64,000 nt of DNA from NCBI RefSeq assembly GCF_003063375.1, contig NZ_NERY01000001.1, positions 248,001 through 312,000 on the forward strand, read 5' to 3'. Position numbers and translations under genes: made by a program. Below are positions 15,717 through 23,750 of the stretch, piece by piece; the stretch's first letter is position 1, and each line of letters begins with the position of its first letter. This stretch comes from Limnohabitans sp. MMS-10A-178 (GTDB lineage Bacteria > Pseudomonadota > Gammaproteobacteria > Burkholderiales > Burkholderiaceae_C). The notes under the pieces were generated by a model that did not search any database, had not been told where the DNA came from, and saw only the letters and a list, made by a program, of their open reading frames with translations.

Positions 15717-18700
15717 ATGAACGCTCCATTGCCTGAACATTTGCGCCACGCGCTGGCAACCGTCACGCTAGATGACAAATACAGCTTGAAGTCGGGGCGC
15801 GCATTCATGAGTGGGGTTCAGGCCCTTGTTCGCTTGCCCATGCTGATCCAAGAGCGTGATGCCATGGCGGGTAAAAATACAGGCGCCTTGATCAGCGGTT
15901 ATCGGGGATCGCCCTTGGGTGGCTATGACCAAGCGCTCTGGAAAGCCAAATCCTATTTAGAAAAACACAACATTGTGTTTCAACCTGGGGTCAATGAAGA
16001 GCTGGCTGCAACCGCGCTCTGGGGCACTCAACAGATGGGCTTTGCGCCCCCAGGAACTCAAAAGTTTGATGGTGTGTTTGGCATTTGGTATGGCAAAGGT
16101 CCAGGCGTAGATCGCTGCTCCGATGTATTCAAACACGCCAACATGGCCGGCACCACCCCGTGGGGCGGTGTCTTGGCGGTGGCCGGCGACGACCATGTGG
16201 CCAAAAGCTCAACGGCCGCGCACCAAAGCGATCACATTTTCAAAGCGTGCGGCTTGCCTGTTTTCTTTCCCTCTTCTGTTCAAGAGGTTTTGGATTTGGG
16301 TGTGCATGCCATTGCCATGAGCCGGTTTGCAGGCGTCTGGTCTGGCATGAAAACCATCCAAGAAGTGGTGGAGTCCAGCGCCACAGCAGACATCAACGCC
16401 GATCGCGTGAAGATTGTTTTGCCTGAATTTGAAATGCCGCCTGGCGGTTTGCATATCAGGTGGCCCGATCCGGCACTTGACCAAGAAGCACGTTTGTTTG
16501 ATTACAAATGGTATGCAGCACTGGCCTACATCCGCGCCAATCGTTTGAATTACAACGCCATAGAGGGCCCCAACGATCGCTACGGCATCATGGCCAGTGG
16601 CAAAGCTTACAACGACACACGCCAAGCTTTGATTGATTTGGGTTTAGACACTGAAACTTGCCAGCGTCTGGGTATTCGGGTGCACAAGGTGTCAGTGGTT
16701 TGGCCATTAGAGGCTCACACCACGCGCGAGTTTGCAAAGGGCTTGAAAGAGATTTTGGTGGTGGAAGAAAAACGCCAAATCATTGAGTATCAACTTAAAG
16801 AAGAGTTGTACAACTGGCCAGACTCACAGCGGCCTCGCATTGTGGGCAAGTTTGATGAGCTAGAAGGCAACGATTCTGGTGGCGAATGGTCTGTGCCCAA
16901 TCCAACGGCTCACCGTTTGCTCAGAGCCAATGCTGATCTTACGCCTACGCTCATTGCCAAGGCCTTGGCCAAGCGCTTGATGAAGCTCGATTTGCCATCC
17001 GATGTATTGGCGCGCATGAATGCGCAACTCAGCATCATCGAAGCCAAAGAGCGCGCGCAAAATAGTTTGGTACTCAATCCTGCGGCAGATCGCATGCCAT
17101 GGTTCTGTTCTGGTTGCCCGCACAACACCAGCACCAAGGTGCCGGAAGGCTCTCGTGCCATGGCAGGTATTGGTTGCCATTTCATGAGTGTTTGGATGGA
17201 CCGCAGCACCGTGGGCTTTACCCAAATGGGCGGCGAAGGCACGCCCTGGATTGGGCAACAGCATTTCAGCCATGAGAATCATGTGTTTGCCAACATTGGC
17301 GATGGCACTTATTTTCACAGCGGTATTCTGGCCATTCGCCAAAGCATCGCTGCTGGCGTCAACATCACCTACAAAATTTTGTACAACGATGCCGTTGCCA
17401 TGACCGGTGGTCAACGTGTGGGTGAGCGCGCCGAAGGTCATACGGTTGTGCAAATTGCGCAAAGCATGCGGGCTGAAGGCGCTGTGATCATCAAAGTGGT
17501 TACAGACGAGCCCGAAAAATACAGTGGTGTTGCCCTTGCAGAAGGTGTGTTGGTGCATCACCGTGATGAGCTCGATGCCATTCAGCGTGAGCTGCGCGAG
17601 GTTAAAGGTTGCACGGTCATCATTTATGACCAAACATGCGCCACTGAAAAACGCCGTCGCCGCAAGCGTGGCACCATGGTTGATCCTGCCGTGCGCGTCA
17701 TGATCAATGAATTGGTTTGTGAGGGTTGCGGCGATTGTGGTGTGCAGTCCAACTGCTTGTCTGTTGAGCCACTTGAAACTGAGTTTGGCCGCAAGCGCAC
17801 CATCAACCAAAATTCTTGCAACAAAGACACCAGCTGCCTCAAAGGGTTTTGCCCCAGCTTTGTTTCTATTGAAGGTGGGCAACTGAAGAAAAAATCCAAG
17901 CAGCAAAAATTCAGCTTAGATTCGTTGCCTTCTTTACCTTTGCCTACGTTGCCAAACTTAGCAACAGCCACACAAGCTTATGGTGTGGTGGTGGCAGGTG
18001 TTGGCGGTACTGGCGTGATTACCATTGGTCAGCTGTTGGGAATGGCTGCCCACTTAGATGGCCTTGGCATCGTGACACAAGACTCCGCTGGTTTGGCTCA
18101 AAAGGGCGGTGCCACATGGAGTCATGTGCTGTTGGCTAAAAACCAAGATCAAATTCAAACCACGCGCGTCAGCATGGCCGCAGCCGATTTGATTTTGGGA
18201 TGCGATCCTATTGTGAGTGCGGGCAAAGAAACTTTATCGCGCATGATTGAGGGTAGAACTCGCGTTGCACTGAACTCGCACAGCACGCCTACAGCTGCTT
18301 TTGTTAAAAATACCCAATGGCAAAACCCGGCTGACAGTTGTGCTGCTGAAATTGCCGCGGCTGTTGGCATCAGTGGTTTGGCTGCATTTGATGCAGACCA
18401 GCTATCAAGCCAATTGATGGGCGACACCATTTACATCAACCCCATGATTTTGGGTTATGCATGGCAAAAAGGTTGGGTGCCATTGAGCCTTGATGCACTG
18501 AAGCGAGCCATTGAACTCAATGAAGTTGCGGTTGCTCAAAACTTAGCGGCCTTTGAATGGGGCCGCCATGCAGCACACCATTTGCCTGCTGTCCAAGCAT
18601 TGTTCACGCCTGTTCAAGTTATTTCATTGAAAAAGCGAGAAAAGTTAGAAGAACTTGTTGCTTCTCGCGTGGAATTTTTAACGGCTTATCAGAATGCAAG

Positions 18701-19271
18701 TTATGCCAAACAGTATGAAAATTTTGTGCTGAAAGTCAAAGCCAAAGAAAGCTCCGTTGGCCTTTCTTTGCTTTCAGAAACTGTGGCGCGTCAATTGTTC
18801 AAACTGATGGCTTACAAAGACGAGTACGAAGTGGCACGCTTGCACATCGACAAACAGTTCCTAGAACGCGTCAAATCGCAGTTTGAGGGTGATTTCAAGG
18901 TTTTCTACCACTTAGCCCCACCCCTACTAGCCAAACGCAATGAGAAGGGCCAGCTTCTCAAACAAAAAATGAGCCCTCACATGCTCTTGGCTTTCAAGCT
19001 GCTTGCGCCTTTGAAATTTTTGCGTGGCACTTCTTTGGATATCTTTGGTCGAACCGAAGAACGCCAGACAGAACGTGCATTGATTCAAGAGTACAAGGAC
19101 GCCATCGATGAGTTGTTGGTTTCTTTGAATTCAAAAAATCATGCACTGGCCGTCAAGATGGCAAATTTGCCAGACCAAATCAAAGGCTTTGGCCATGTCA
19201 AAGAAAGAAACTTGGCTGCAGTGATGGTTCAGTGGCAAAGCTGCATGGATGACTTCAGAAAAACAAATTAA
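15717..19271 (+). CDS. Indolepyruvate ferredoxin oxidoreductase-type 2-oxoacid oxidoreductase (fused subunits)
   Basis: 1184 residues in one chain. Order: N-terminal pyrimidine-type domain (SGYRGSPLGGYD near residue 60), the ThDP-pyrophosphate domain (GIGCHFM, then GDGTYFHSGILAIRQS and YNDAVAMTGGQ, about 480-570), a cysteine cluster CEGCGDCGVQSNC plus a further Cys set ending CLKGFCPSF (about 668-720), and a C-terminal gamma-like domain (GVGGTGVITIGQLLGMAA, AQKGGATWSHV). Such fusions occur in aerobic proteobacteria and oxidatively decarboxylate aryl or branched 2-oxoacids to acyl-CoA using ferredoxin. The gene stands alone, with its own terminator at 19340. The natural substrate is not evident. 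Confidence 0.92.
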   Translation: MNAPLPEHLRHALATVTLDDKYSLKSGRAFMSGVQALVRLPMLIQERDAMAGKNTGALISGYRGSPLGGYDQALWKAKSYLEKHNIVFQPGVNEELAATALWGTQQMGFAPPGTQKFDGVFGIWYGKGPGVDRCSDVFKHANMAGTTPWGGVLAVAGDDHVAKSSTAAHQSDHIFKACGLPVFFPSSVQEVLDLGVHAIAMSRFAGVWSGMKTIQEVVESSATADINADRVKIVLPEFEMPPGGLHIRWPDPALDQEARLFDYKWYAALAYIRANRLNYNAIEGPNDRYGIMASGKAYNDTRQALIDLGLDTETCQRLGIRVHKVSVVWPLEAHTTREFAKGLKEILVVEEKRQIIEYQLKEELYNWPDSQRPRIVGKFDELEGNDSGGEWSVPNPTAHRLLRANADLTPTLIAKALAKRLMKLDLPSDVLARMNAQLSIIEAKERAQNSLVLNPAADRMPWFCSGCPHNTSTKVPEGSRAMAGIGCHFMSVWMDRSTVGFTQMGGEGTPWIGQQHFSHENHVFANIGDGTYFHSGILAIRQSIAAGVNITYKILYNDAVAMTGGQRVGERAEGHTVVQIAQSMRAEGAVIIKVVTDEPEKYSGVALAEGVLVHHRDELDAIQRELREVKGCTVIIYDQTCATEKRRRRKRGTMVDPAVRVMINELVCEGCGDCGVQSNCLSVEPLETEFGRKRTINQNSCNKDTSCLKGFCPSFVSIEGGQLKKKSKQQKFSLDSLPSLPLPTLPNLATATQAYGVVVAGVGGTGVITIGQLLGMAAHLDGLGIVTQDSAGLAQKGGATWSHVLLAKNQDQIQTTRVSMAAADLILGCDPIVSAGKETLSRMIEGRTRVALNSHSTPTAAFVKNTQWQNPADSCAAEIAAAVGISGLAAFDADQLSSQLMGDTIYINPMILGYAWQKGWVPLSLDALKRAIELNEVAVAQNLAAFEWGRHAAHHLPAVQALFTPVQVISLKKREKLEELVASRVEFLTAYQNASYAKQYENFVLKVKAKESSVGLSLLSETVARQLFKLMAYKDEYEVARLHIDKQFLERVKSQFEGDFKVFYHLAPPLLAKRNEKGQLLKQKMSPHMLLAFKLLAPLKFLRGTSLDIFGRTEERQTERALIQEYKDAIDELLVSLNSKNHALAVKMANLPDQIKGFGHVKERNLAAVMVQWQSCMDDFRKTN

Positions 19272-19339
19272 TTTGAATTCTGAGTTTGTCTTTGTATTCT
19301 TCTTTTATATAGATTAATACATAGTAGTAGTAGATAAGG

Positions 19340-19373
19340 AGAGGCTTGTTCTGTGGACAAGTCTCTTTTTTCT
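19340..19373 (+). terminator. Rho-independent terminator after the oxidoreductase gene
   Basis: A 12-bp stem (AGAGGCTTGTTC with GGACAAGTCTCT, two G-U pairs in RNA) with a three-base loop, followed by a run of six T. It lies about 70 bases after the stop codon. The downstream arm also contains a one-mismatch DnaA-box (19352-19360), probably coincidental. Confidence 0.85.
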
Positions 19374-19469
19374 TTATAGATCAATGTATTGAATCATTTT
19401 GAAGCATGTGCACCAGCCTGCATGGGTGCTGTCTTCAAAATATGAACAACTTCTTCAAATTAAAAATTC

Positions 19470-19506
19470 TGTGGATAACCTCCCTGTTATCCCAAAACTA
19501 TCCACA
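19470..19506. other. Paired DnaA-box-like sequences in an AT-rich gap
   Basis: TGTGGATAA at 19470-19478 is a perfect DnaA box. CTATCCACA at 19498-19506 is a one-mismatch box in the opposite orientation. Between them lies GGATAAC-N6-GTTATCC (19473-19492), an exact inverted repeat. The whole 19374-19528 stretch between the two terminators is AT-rich and without a convincing gene. It might be a DnaA-binding site, an origin-related element, or chance. Confidence 0.45.
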
Positions 19507-19529
19507 TCTTTGTTCATTGACAAAGAAAT

Positions 19530-19551
19530 AAAAAAAGGCTTTTTAAAAGCC
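19530..19551 (-). terminator. Terminator of the pirin/old-yellow-enzyme unit
   Basis: On the minus strand GGCTTTTAAAAAGCC (19551-19537) forms a short hairpin followed by seven T (19536-19530). It begins nine bases after the pirin stop codon. Confidence 0.7.
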
Positions 19552-19559
19552 AAATTAAA

Positions 19560-20441
19560 TTACGATTTAAAAAGGCCTGCCCTAAAGTCATCAACAGCTT
19601 GCATCAATTCTTCTCTGGTGTTCATGACAAAGGGGCCGTATTGAGCGATGGGTTCGTTTAAAGCTTGGCCCGAAATTAACAATACTCTGGCACCAGGCGA
19701 TCCTTGAATTAGCACACCATTGCCTTCATTGCGAAGAATGGCCATTCGGTTTAACTCAATAGCAGTTGTTTCTTTTTCACTGACAACAGAAACTGAACCG
19801 CGATACACAAATAGGAAAGCATTGTGTTTTGGATTCAAAGCTTGCTCAAAGCTACTTTGTTTTTGGAAGTGAATGTCTAAAAAAAGAGTTTGTGTTGGAA
19901 AAAGAGAAGGTGACCGATGAACAGCCCCAAGTGTGCTATTTGACTCACCCGCAATGACACGCACTTTGACCGACTCATGGGACCATGTTTCTGGAATGCG
20001 ATCACTTTGAATATCGAGATAAGCAGGCTTGCACATTTTTTGGTGAGATGGCAAATTTAGCCAAAGCTGAAAGCCTTCCATAAGCCCCTCTTCTTGTTCA
20101 GGCATTTCACTGTGCACAACACCGCTGCCAGCAGTCATCCATTGAATACCACCATTTTGTAAAAGGCCTTCATTTCCTGCGCTGTCTTTGTGTCGCATGC
20201 GGCCGGAAATCATGTAAGTTACTGTTTCAAAACCACGGTGTGGATGATCTGGGAAGCCACCGCCATAGTCGTTCGGGTTGTCACTGCCAAAGTGATCGAG
20301 CATCAAGAACGGATCGAGCCGGCGCTGATGAGTTTGTGTGAGCACACGAGTGAGCTTCACGCCATCGCCATCGCGGGTTGCCTGACCAACGACTTGCTGC
20401 TCAACACTGCGACCCATCAATGGGGTTTGAATGATTTCCAT
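19560..20441 (-). CDS. Pirin family protein
   Basis: 293 residues from ATG 20441, one base after the stop of the upstream reductase gene; longer in-frame starts lie inside that gene and are not used. The N-terminal cupin holds the metal ligands of the family in FPDHPHRGFETVTYM, plus a His and Glu in GSGVVHSEMP. The C-terminal cupin domain (about 160-290) contains FLFVYRGSV and ARVLLISGQ. Bacterial pirins can act as quercetin dioxygenases or as redox-sensing partners of metabolic enzymes. Coupling to an old yellow enzyme hints at handling of electrophilic or aromatic compounds, by inference. Terminator follows at once. Confidence 0.93.
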   Translation of the reverse strand: MEIIQTPLMGRSVEQQVVGQATRDGDGVKLTRVLTQTHQRRLDPFLMLDHFGSDNPNDYGGGFPDHPHRGFETVTYMISGRMRHKDSAGNEGLLQNGGIQWMTAGSGVVHSEMPEQEEGLMEGFQLWLNLPSHQKMCKPAYLDIQSDRIPETWSHESVKVRVIAGESNSTLGAVHRSPSLFPTQTLFLDIHFQKQSSFEQALNPKHNAFLFVYRGSVSVVSEKETTAIELNRMAILRNEGNGVLIQGSPGARVLLISGQALNEPIAQYGPFVMNTREELMQAVDDFRAGLFKS

Positions 20442-20442
20442 G

Positions 20443-21567
20443 TCAAGAAATTGATAAGCTTGGATAGTCGGTATAGCCTTTTTCACCACCGCCATAGAAA
20501 GTAGCTCTTTCGGGCGTGTTGTAGGGGCCGTTTTGTCGAAGTCTGCTTGCCAAATCTGGGTTGGCGATGAAGGCTTTTCCAAAAGCAATCAAATCGGCAC
20601 CCTGGTTCAATGCGCTCTTGGCGAGCTCGCTGTCATAACCATTGTTGAGCATCCATGCGCCTTGGCCTCCCGCTTGTTGGTAAGCTGTTTTCAAGGCAGC
20701 GTAATCGAAGTTCGTTTCGCCTTGCTGATAATCGCGTGCAGCACCTGTAGAGCCTTCGATGGTGTGAACATAGGCCAAATTCAAAGGACCCAGAAAAGCT
20801 GCAACATGCTCAAACAGTTTCTGCGGCGAGGCATCGCTGGCATCGTTGGCCGGCGTGACAGGGGAGATTCGGATACCACATCGACCACCACCAATTTCTT
20901 GTGTAACAGCAGTCATGACTTCCTTCAAAAACCGAGTCCGATTTTCAATGCTACCGCCATAAGCATCTTGTCGGTGATTGCTGTCGGCTCTTAAAAATTG
21001 ATCGATCAAATAACCATTGGCGGCATGGACCTCAATGCCATCGAAACCCGCCAGGATGGCGTTTTTGGCTGCTTGCCGATAGTCTGCAACGATGCCAGGT
21101 ATTTCTGTCAATTCAAGCGCTCGCGGCATGGATGTTGGCTCAAAGCGAGGCACACCATTTTCAATGAGGACGGTTTTTGATTTGGCCACAATGGCAGAGG
21201 GCGCAACAGGTGCTTGATTGTTGGGCTGCAGGCTGGTGTGAGAAATGCGGCCCACATGCCAAAGCTGCATCACAATTTTTCCACCTTGAGCATGCACTGC
21301 GGCGGTGACGGGTTGCCAAGCTTTGACTTGCTCGGCAGACCAAATGCCGGGAACATCTGAATACCCTTGGCCTTGATGGCTGATGGCCGTTGCCTCTGTG
21401 ATGATGAGGCCAGCACCCGTTGCGGGGTTGGCGCGTTGCGCATAGTATTCAGCCATTAGAGCATTCGCCAACGCATGAGGCGCCCGATTGCGCGTGAGAG
21501 GAGCCATCACAATGCGGGTGGCAAGTTGCAATTGGCCGGCTTGACAGGGTTCAAATAAATTTTTCAT
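20443..21567 (-). CDS. nemA: Old yellow enzyme family alkene reductase
   Basis: 374 residues. FMN-binding barrel typical of NemA/OYE: NLFEPCQ start, TRIVMAPLTRNRA, LWHVGRISHTSLQP, then EVHAANGYLIDQFLR and YGGSIENRTRFL. It reduces activated C=C bonds (maleimides, enones) and nitro compounds with NAD(P)H. The start chosen, ATG 21567, gives the standard N-terminus; its ATG overlaps the ATG of the divergent permease gene by two bases (CATG), leaving no separate intergenic promoter. Upstream in-frame extension is rejected. Co-transcribed with pirin. No NemR-type regulator gene is adjacent. Confidence 0.9.
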   Translation of the reverse strand: MKNLFEPCQAGQLQLATRIVMAPLTRNRAPHALANALMAEYYAQRANPATGAGLIITEATAISHQGQGYSDVPGIWSAEQVKAWQPVTAAVHAQGGKIVMQLWHVGRISHTSLQPNNQAPVAPSAIVAKSKTVLIENGVPRFEPTSMPRALELTEIPGIVADYRQAAKNAILAGFDGIEVHAANGYLIDQFLRADSNHRQDAYGGSIENRTRFLKEVMTAVTQEIGGGRCGIRISPVTPANDASDASPQKLFEHVAAFLGPLNLAYVHTIEGSTGAARDYQQGETNFDYAALKTAYQQAGGQGAWMLNNGYDSELAKSALNQGADLIAFGKAFIANPDLASRLRQNGPYNTPERATFYGGGEKGYTDYPSLSIS

Positions 21568-22792
21568 GACGCAAAGCATACGGTTTTTCTCGGCGCTCTG
21601 GTTGGCAATTTGTATCTCTATGGCGGCGGCTGTTTCATTGGGCATCACGCGTTTTGCCTACGCGCTGCTTTTGCCGCCCATGCGTGAAGATTTATCTTGG
21701 ACCTACACCTTGTCAGGCAGCATGAACACTTTCAATGCGCTTGGCTATTTGATCGGGGCGCTGTTAACGCCGCGCATTTTGAGTCAGTGGGGTGCTGTGC
21801 GTGTTTTGATAGGCGGCGCTTTGATGGCTTCGTTGCTCATGGTTGCTACGGGGTTTTTTTCAGACACCAGCATTCTTTTGATTCAGCGTTTGTTGGCAGG
21901 TATGGCCAGTGCGGCGGTCTTTGTTTCTGGCGGATTGTTGGCGGCCAGGCTGGGTACGCACTTGCCCGCACAGTCTGGTTTGTTGTTGGGTATTTATTAC
22001 GGCGGAACGGGCCTGGGCATTTCTTTGTCTGCGGTGTTGGTGCCTATTGCCATGGATTTGGCCACTCAAAACGGGCAGCTTCATGAATGGGCGTGGGCTT
22101 GGTGGGCCTTGGGCCTTGCTTGCTTTGCCATGACCGTGTTGTTGTTTTTTATCCGCCGCTCGATGCTTCAATTTATGCCTGAAGTGAATGCGTCAACGAG
22201 CATTGACTCACAAGCTGAAAAGCGCGTGCGCAAAATGCATTGGCCAGAGTGGACATTTGGTTTGACAGCCTATGGGCTTTTTGGCGTGGGCTACATCGGT
22301 TACATGACCTTTGTGGTGGCGGTCTTGCGAGAGCAGGGTGCCAACGCCTCTCAGATCACATTTTTTTACGCCATGCTGGGTTTGGCCGTGTTGGCGTCGT
22401 CTCGGGTTTGGGCCAACTTGTTGAATCGCTACCAAGGCGGGCAGGCCTTGTCTATTTTGAGCGCCCTGCTCAGTGTTGCAACCGTTATCCCAGCGCTCAC
22501 ATCGGCGTGGCCTCTCATGATGGTGTCGGGTATTTTGTTTGGTGGCGTCTTTTTGTCGGTGGTTGCCTCTACCACGGCCATGGTCAAACACAACCTTGCG
22601 CCTTCACAGTGGGCGGCAGGCATCAGTGTGTTCACGGTGGTTTTTGCCGCAGGACAAATCGTGGGGCCTACGGTGGTCGGATGGATTGCTGATGGCCCTG
22701 GTGGACTTCAACGAGGACTGGTTTTTTCAGCGGCTGCGCTGTTGTTGGGCGCTTTGTTGGCTTGGCAACAAAAACCGATTCATCAAAGTTGA
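21566..22792 (+). CDS. YbfB/YjiJ-like MFS permease
   Basis: 408 residues, about 12 membrane helices. The first helix ends GITRFAYALLLPPMREDLSW, the signature of the YbfB/YjiJ (MFS_4) family; an AGMASAAVFVSGG block and a central charged loop (residues about 200-225) follow. Start ATG 21566 overlaps the reductase start on the other strand; a later in-frame ATG (21620) would cut into helix 1 and is less likely. No ribosome site is obvious. Substrate unknown. It converges with the aldolase gene, with a 7-base gap. Confidence 0.82.
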   Translation: MTQSIRFFSALWLAICISMAAAVSLGITRFAYALLLPPMREDLSWTYTLSGSMNTFNALGYLIGALLTPRILSQWGAVRVLIGGALMASLLMVATGFFSDTSILLIQRLLAGMASAAVFVSGGLLAARLGTHLPAQSGLLLGIYYGGTGLGISLSAVLVPIAMDLATQNGQLHEWAWAWWALGLACFAMTVLLFFIRRSMLQFMPEVNASTSIDSQAEKRVRKMHWPEWTFGLTAYGLFGVGYIGYMTFVVAVLREQGANASQITFFYAMLGLAVLASSRVWANLLNRYQGGQALSILSALLSVATVIPALTSAWPLMMVSGILFGGVFLSVVASTTAMVKHNLAPSQWAAGISVFTVVFAAGQIVGPTVVGWIADGPGGLQRGLVFSAAALLLGALLAWQQKPIHQS

Positions 22793-22799
22793 TTGGTGT

Positions 22800-23597
22800 T
22801 CAGACGTCGTACCCTGGATTTTCACGATCGAGCTTGCGAATTAACGATGGCCAAACAAAGTTGCCGCCCAAGCCGCCCGTCTGAACCTTCATGGCATGTG
22901 CTACGCCCGTTAAAACCTGCGGGTCGATGGCAATCAAGTCTGCCGCTTTGTTCTGACCTGACAAGGCGTCAACTTGAATGCGACATGAATTTTCAAACGT
23001 GTACATTTGTAAAAATGCGTCGGCAATCGTCTTGCCCACTGTGAGCAAGCCGTGGTTGCGCAGCATCAAATAGTTGGCGTCTGCCAAGTCTTTTTGCAGG
23101 CGCAACTTTTCTTCATCTCGAATGGCAACGCCCTCGTAGTCGTGATAGGCCAGTGACGCCAAAACAAACGTGCTTTGCTGGCTGATGGGCAGCACGCCTT
23201 CCTTTTGTGCGCTCACAGCCACGCCTGCGCGCGTATGCGTGTGAAGCACGCAGCCGGCCTCATGGCGTGCTTCATGCACTGCGCTGTGAATGACAAAACC
23301 AGCAGGGTTTACCGGGTGTGGGTTGTCTGCGTCAAGCTTGTTGCATTGCATGTCTACTTTGACAAGACTTGATGCGGTGATCTCATCAAACATCAAGCCG
23401 TAGGGGTTGATTAAAAACTGGTGTTCTTCCTCACTCACGCTGGTGGGCAATTTGGCGCTGATGTGCGTGAAAACCAAGTCGCTCCAGCCATACAAGGCCA
23501 CCAAGCGATAACAGGCGGCCAGGTCTACGCGCAAGGCCCATTCATCTGGGTGCATTTGATGGTCCATTTGATTCGTGGGTTTGGTGCTTTGTTTCAT
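22800..23597 (-). CDS. Class II aldolase/adducin family protein
   Basis: 265 residues with a perfect Shine-Dalgarno (AAGGAGG) before ATG 23597. Metal-binding HTHTRAGVAVSA (about residues 117-128) and a later MLRNHGLLTVG carry the zinc histidines of fuculose-phosphate-aldolase-like enzymes. Opening motif LAACYRLVALYGWSDLVFTHISAKL. The adducin-type subgroup (250-270 residues) is common in proteobacteria and often of unknown substrate; some act on sugar phosphates or sugar acids. No sugar pathway neighbours are present to help. Confidence 0.88.
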   Translation of the reverse strand: MKQSTKPTNQMDHQMHPDEWALRVDLAACYRLVALYGWSDLVFTHISAKLPTSVSEEEHQFLINPYGLMFDEITASSLVKVDMQCNKLDADNPHPVNPAGFVIHSAVHEARHEAGCVLHTHTRAGVAVSAQKEGVLPISQQSTFVLASLAYHDYEGVAIRDEEKLRLQKDLADANYLMLRNHGLLTVGKTIADAFLQMYTFENSCRIQVDALSGQNKAADLIAIDPQVLTGVAHAMKVQTGGLGGNFVWPSLIRKLDRENPGYDV

Positions 23598-23750
23598 GGT
23601 GCCTCCTTGAGTTCTAGGCCGAGCTTAGCGCGAGGGTGCTCTGATACGGGTCGCGCATGGAACACGCGATGCAGATAAAATCGAGCCCTTTGGCCATTGG
23701 CCCTTACGGCGCGAGCAGCGCCGGCCTTCAGTTGATGCACTGGTGATTTG

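Noticed and set aside
16860-17906. 348-residue open frame antisense to the indolepyruvate oxidoreductase gene
   Set aside because: It lies wholly opposite a gene with clear family motifs, has no ribosome site, and its composition is that of a mirrored coding strand.
19399-19559. Small plus-strand open frame in the AT-rich gap
   Set aside because: No ribosome site; it runs through the pirin terminator and into the pirin 3' end.
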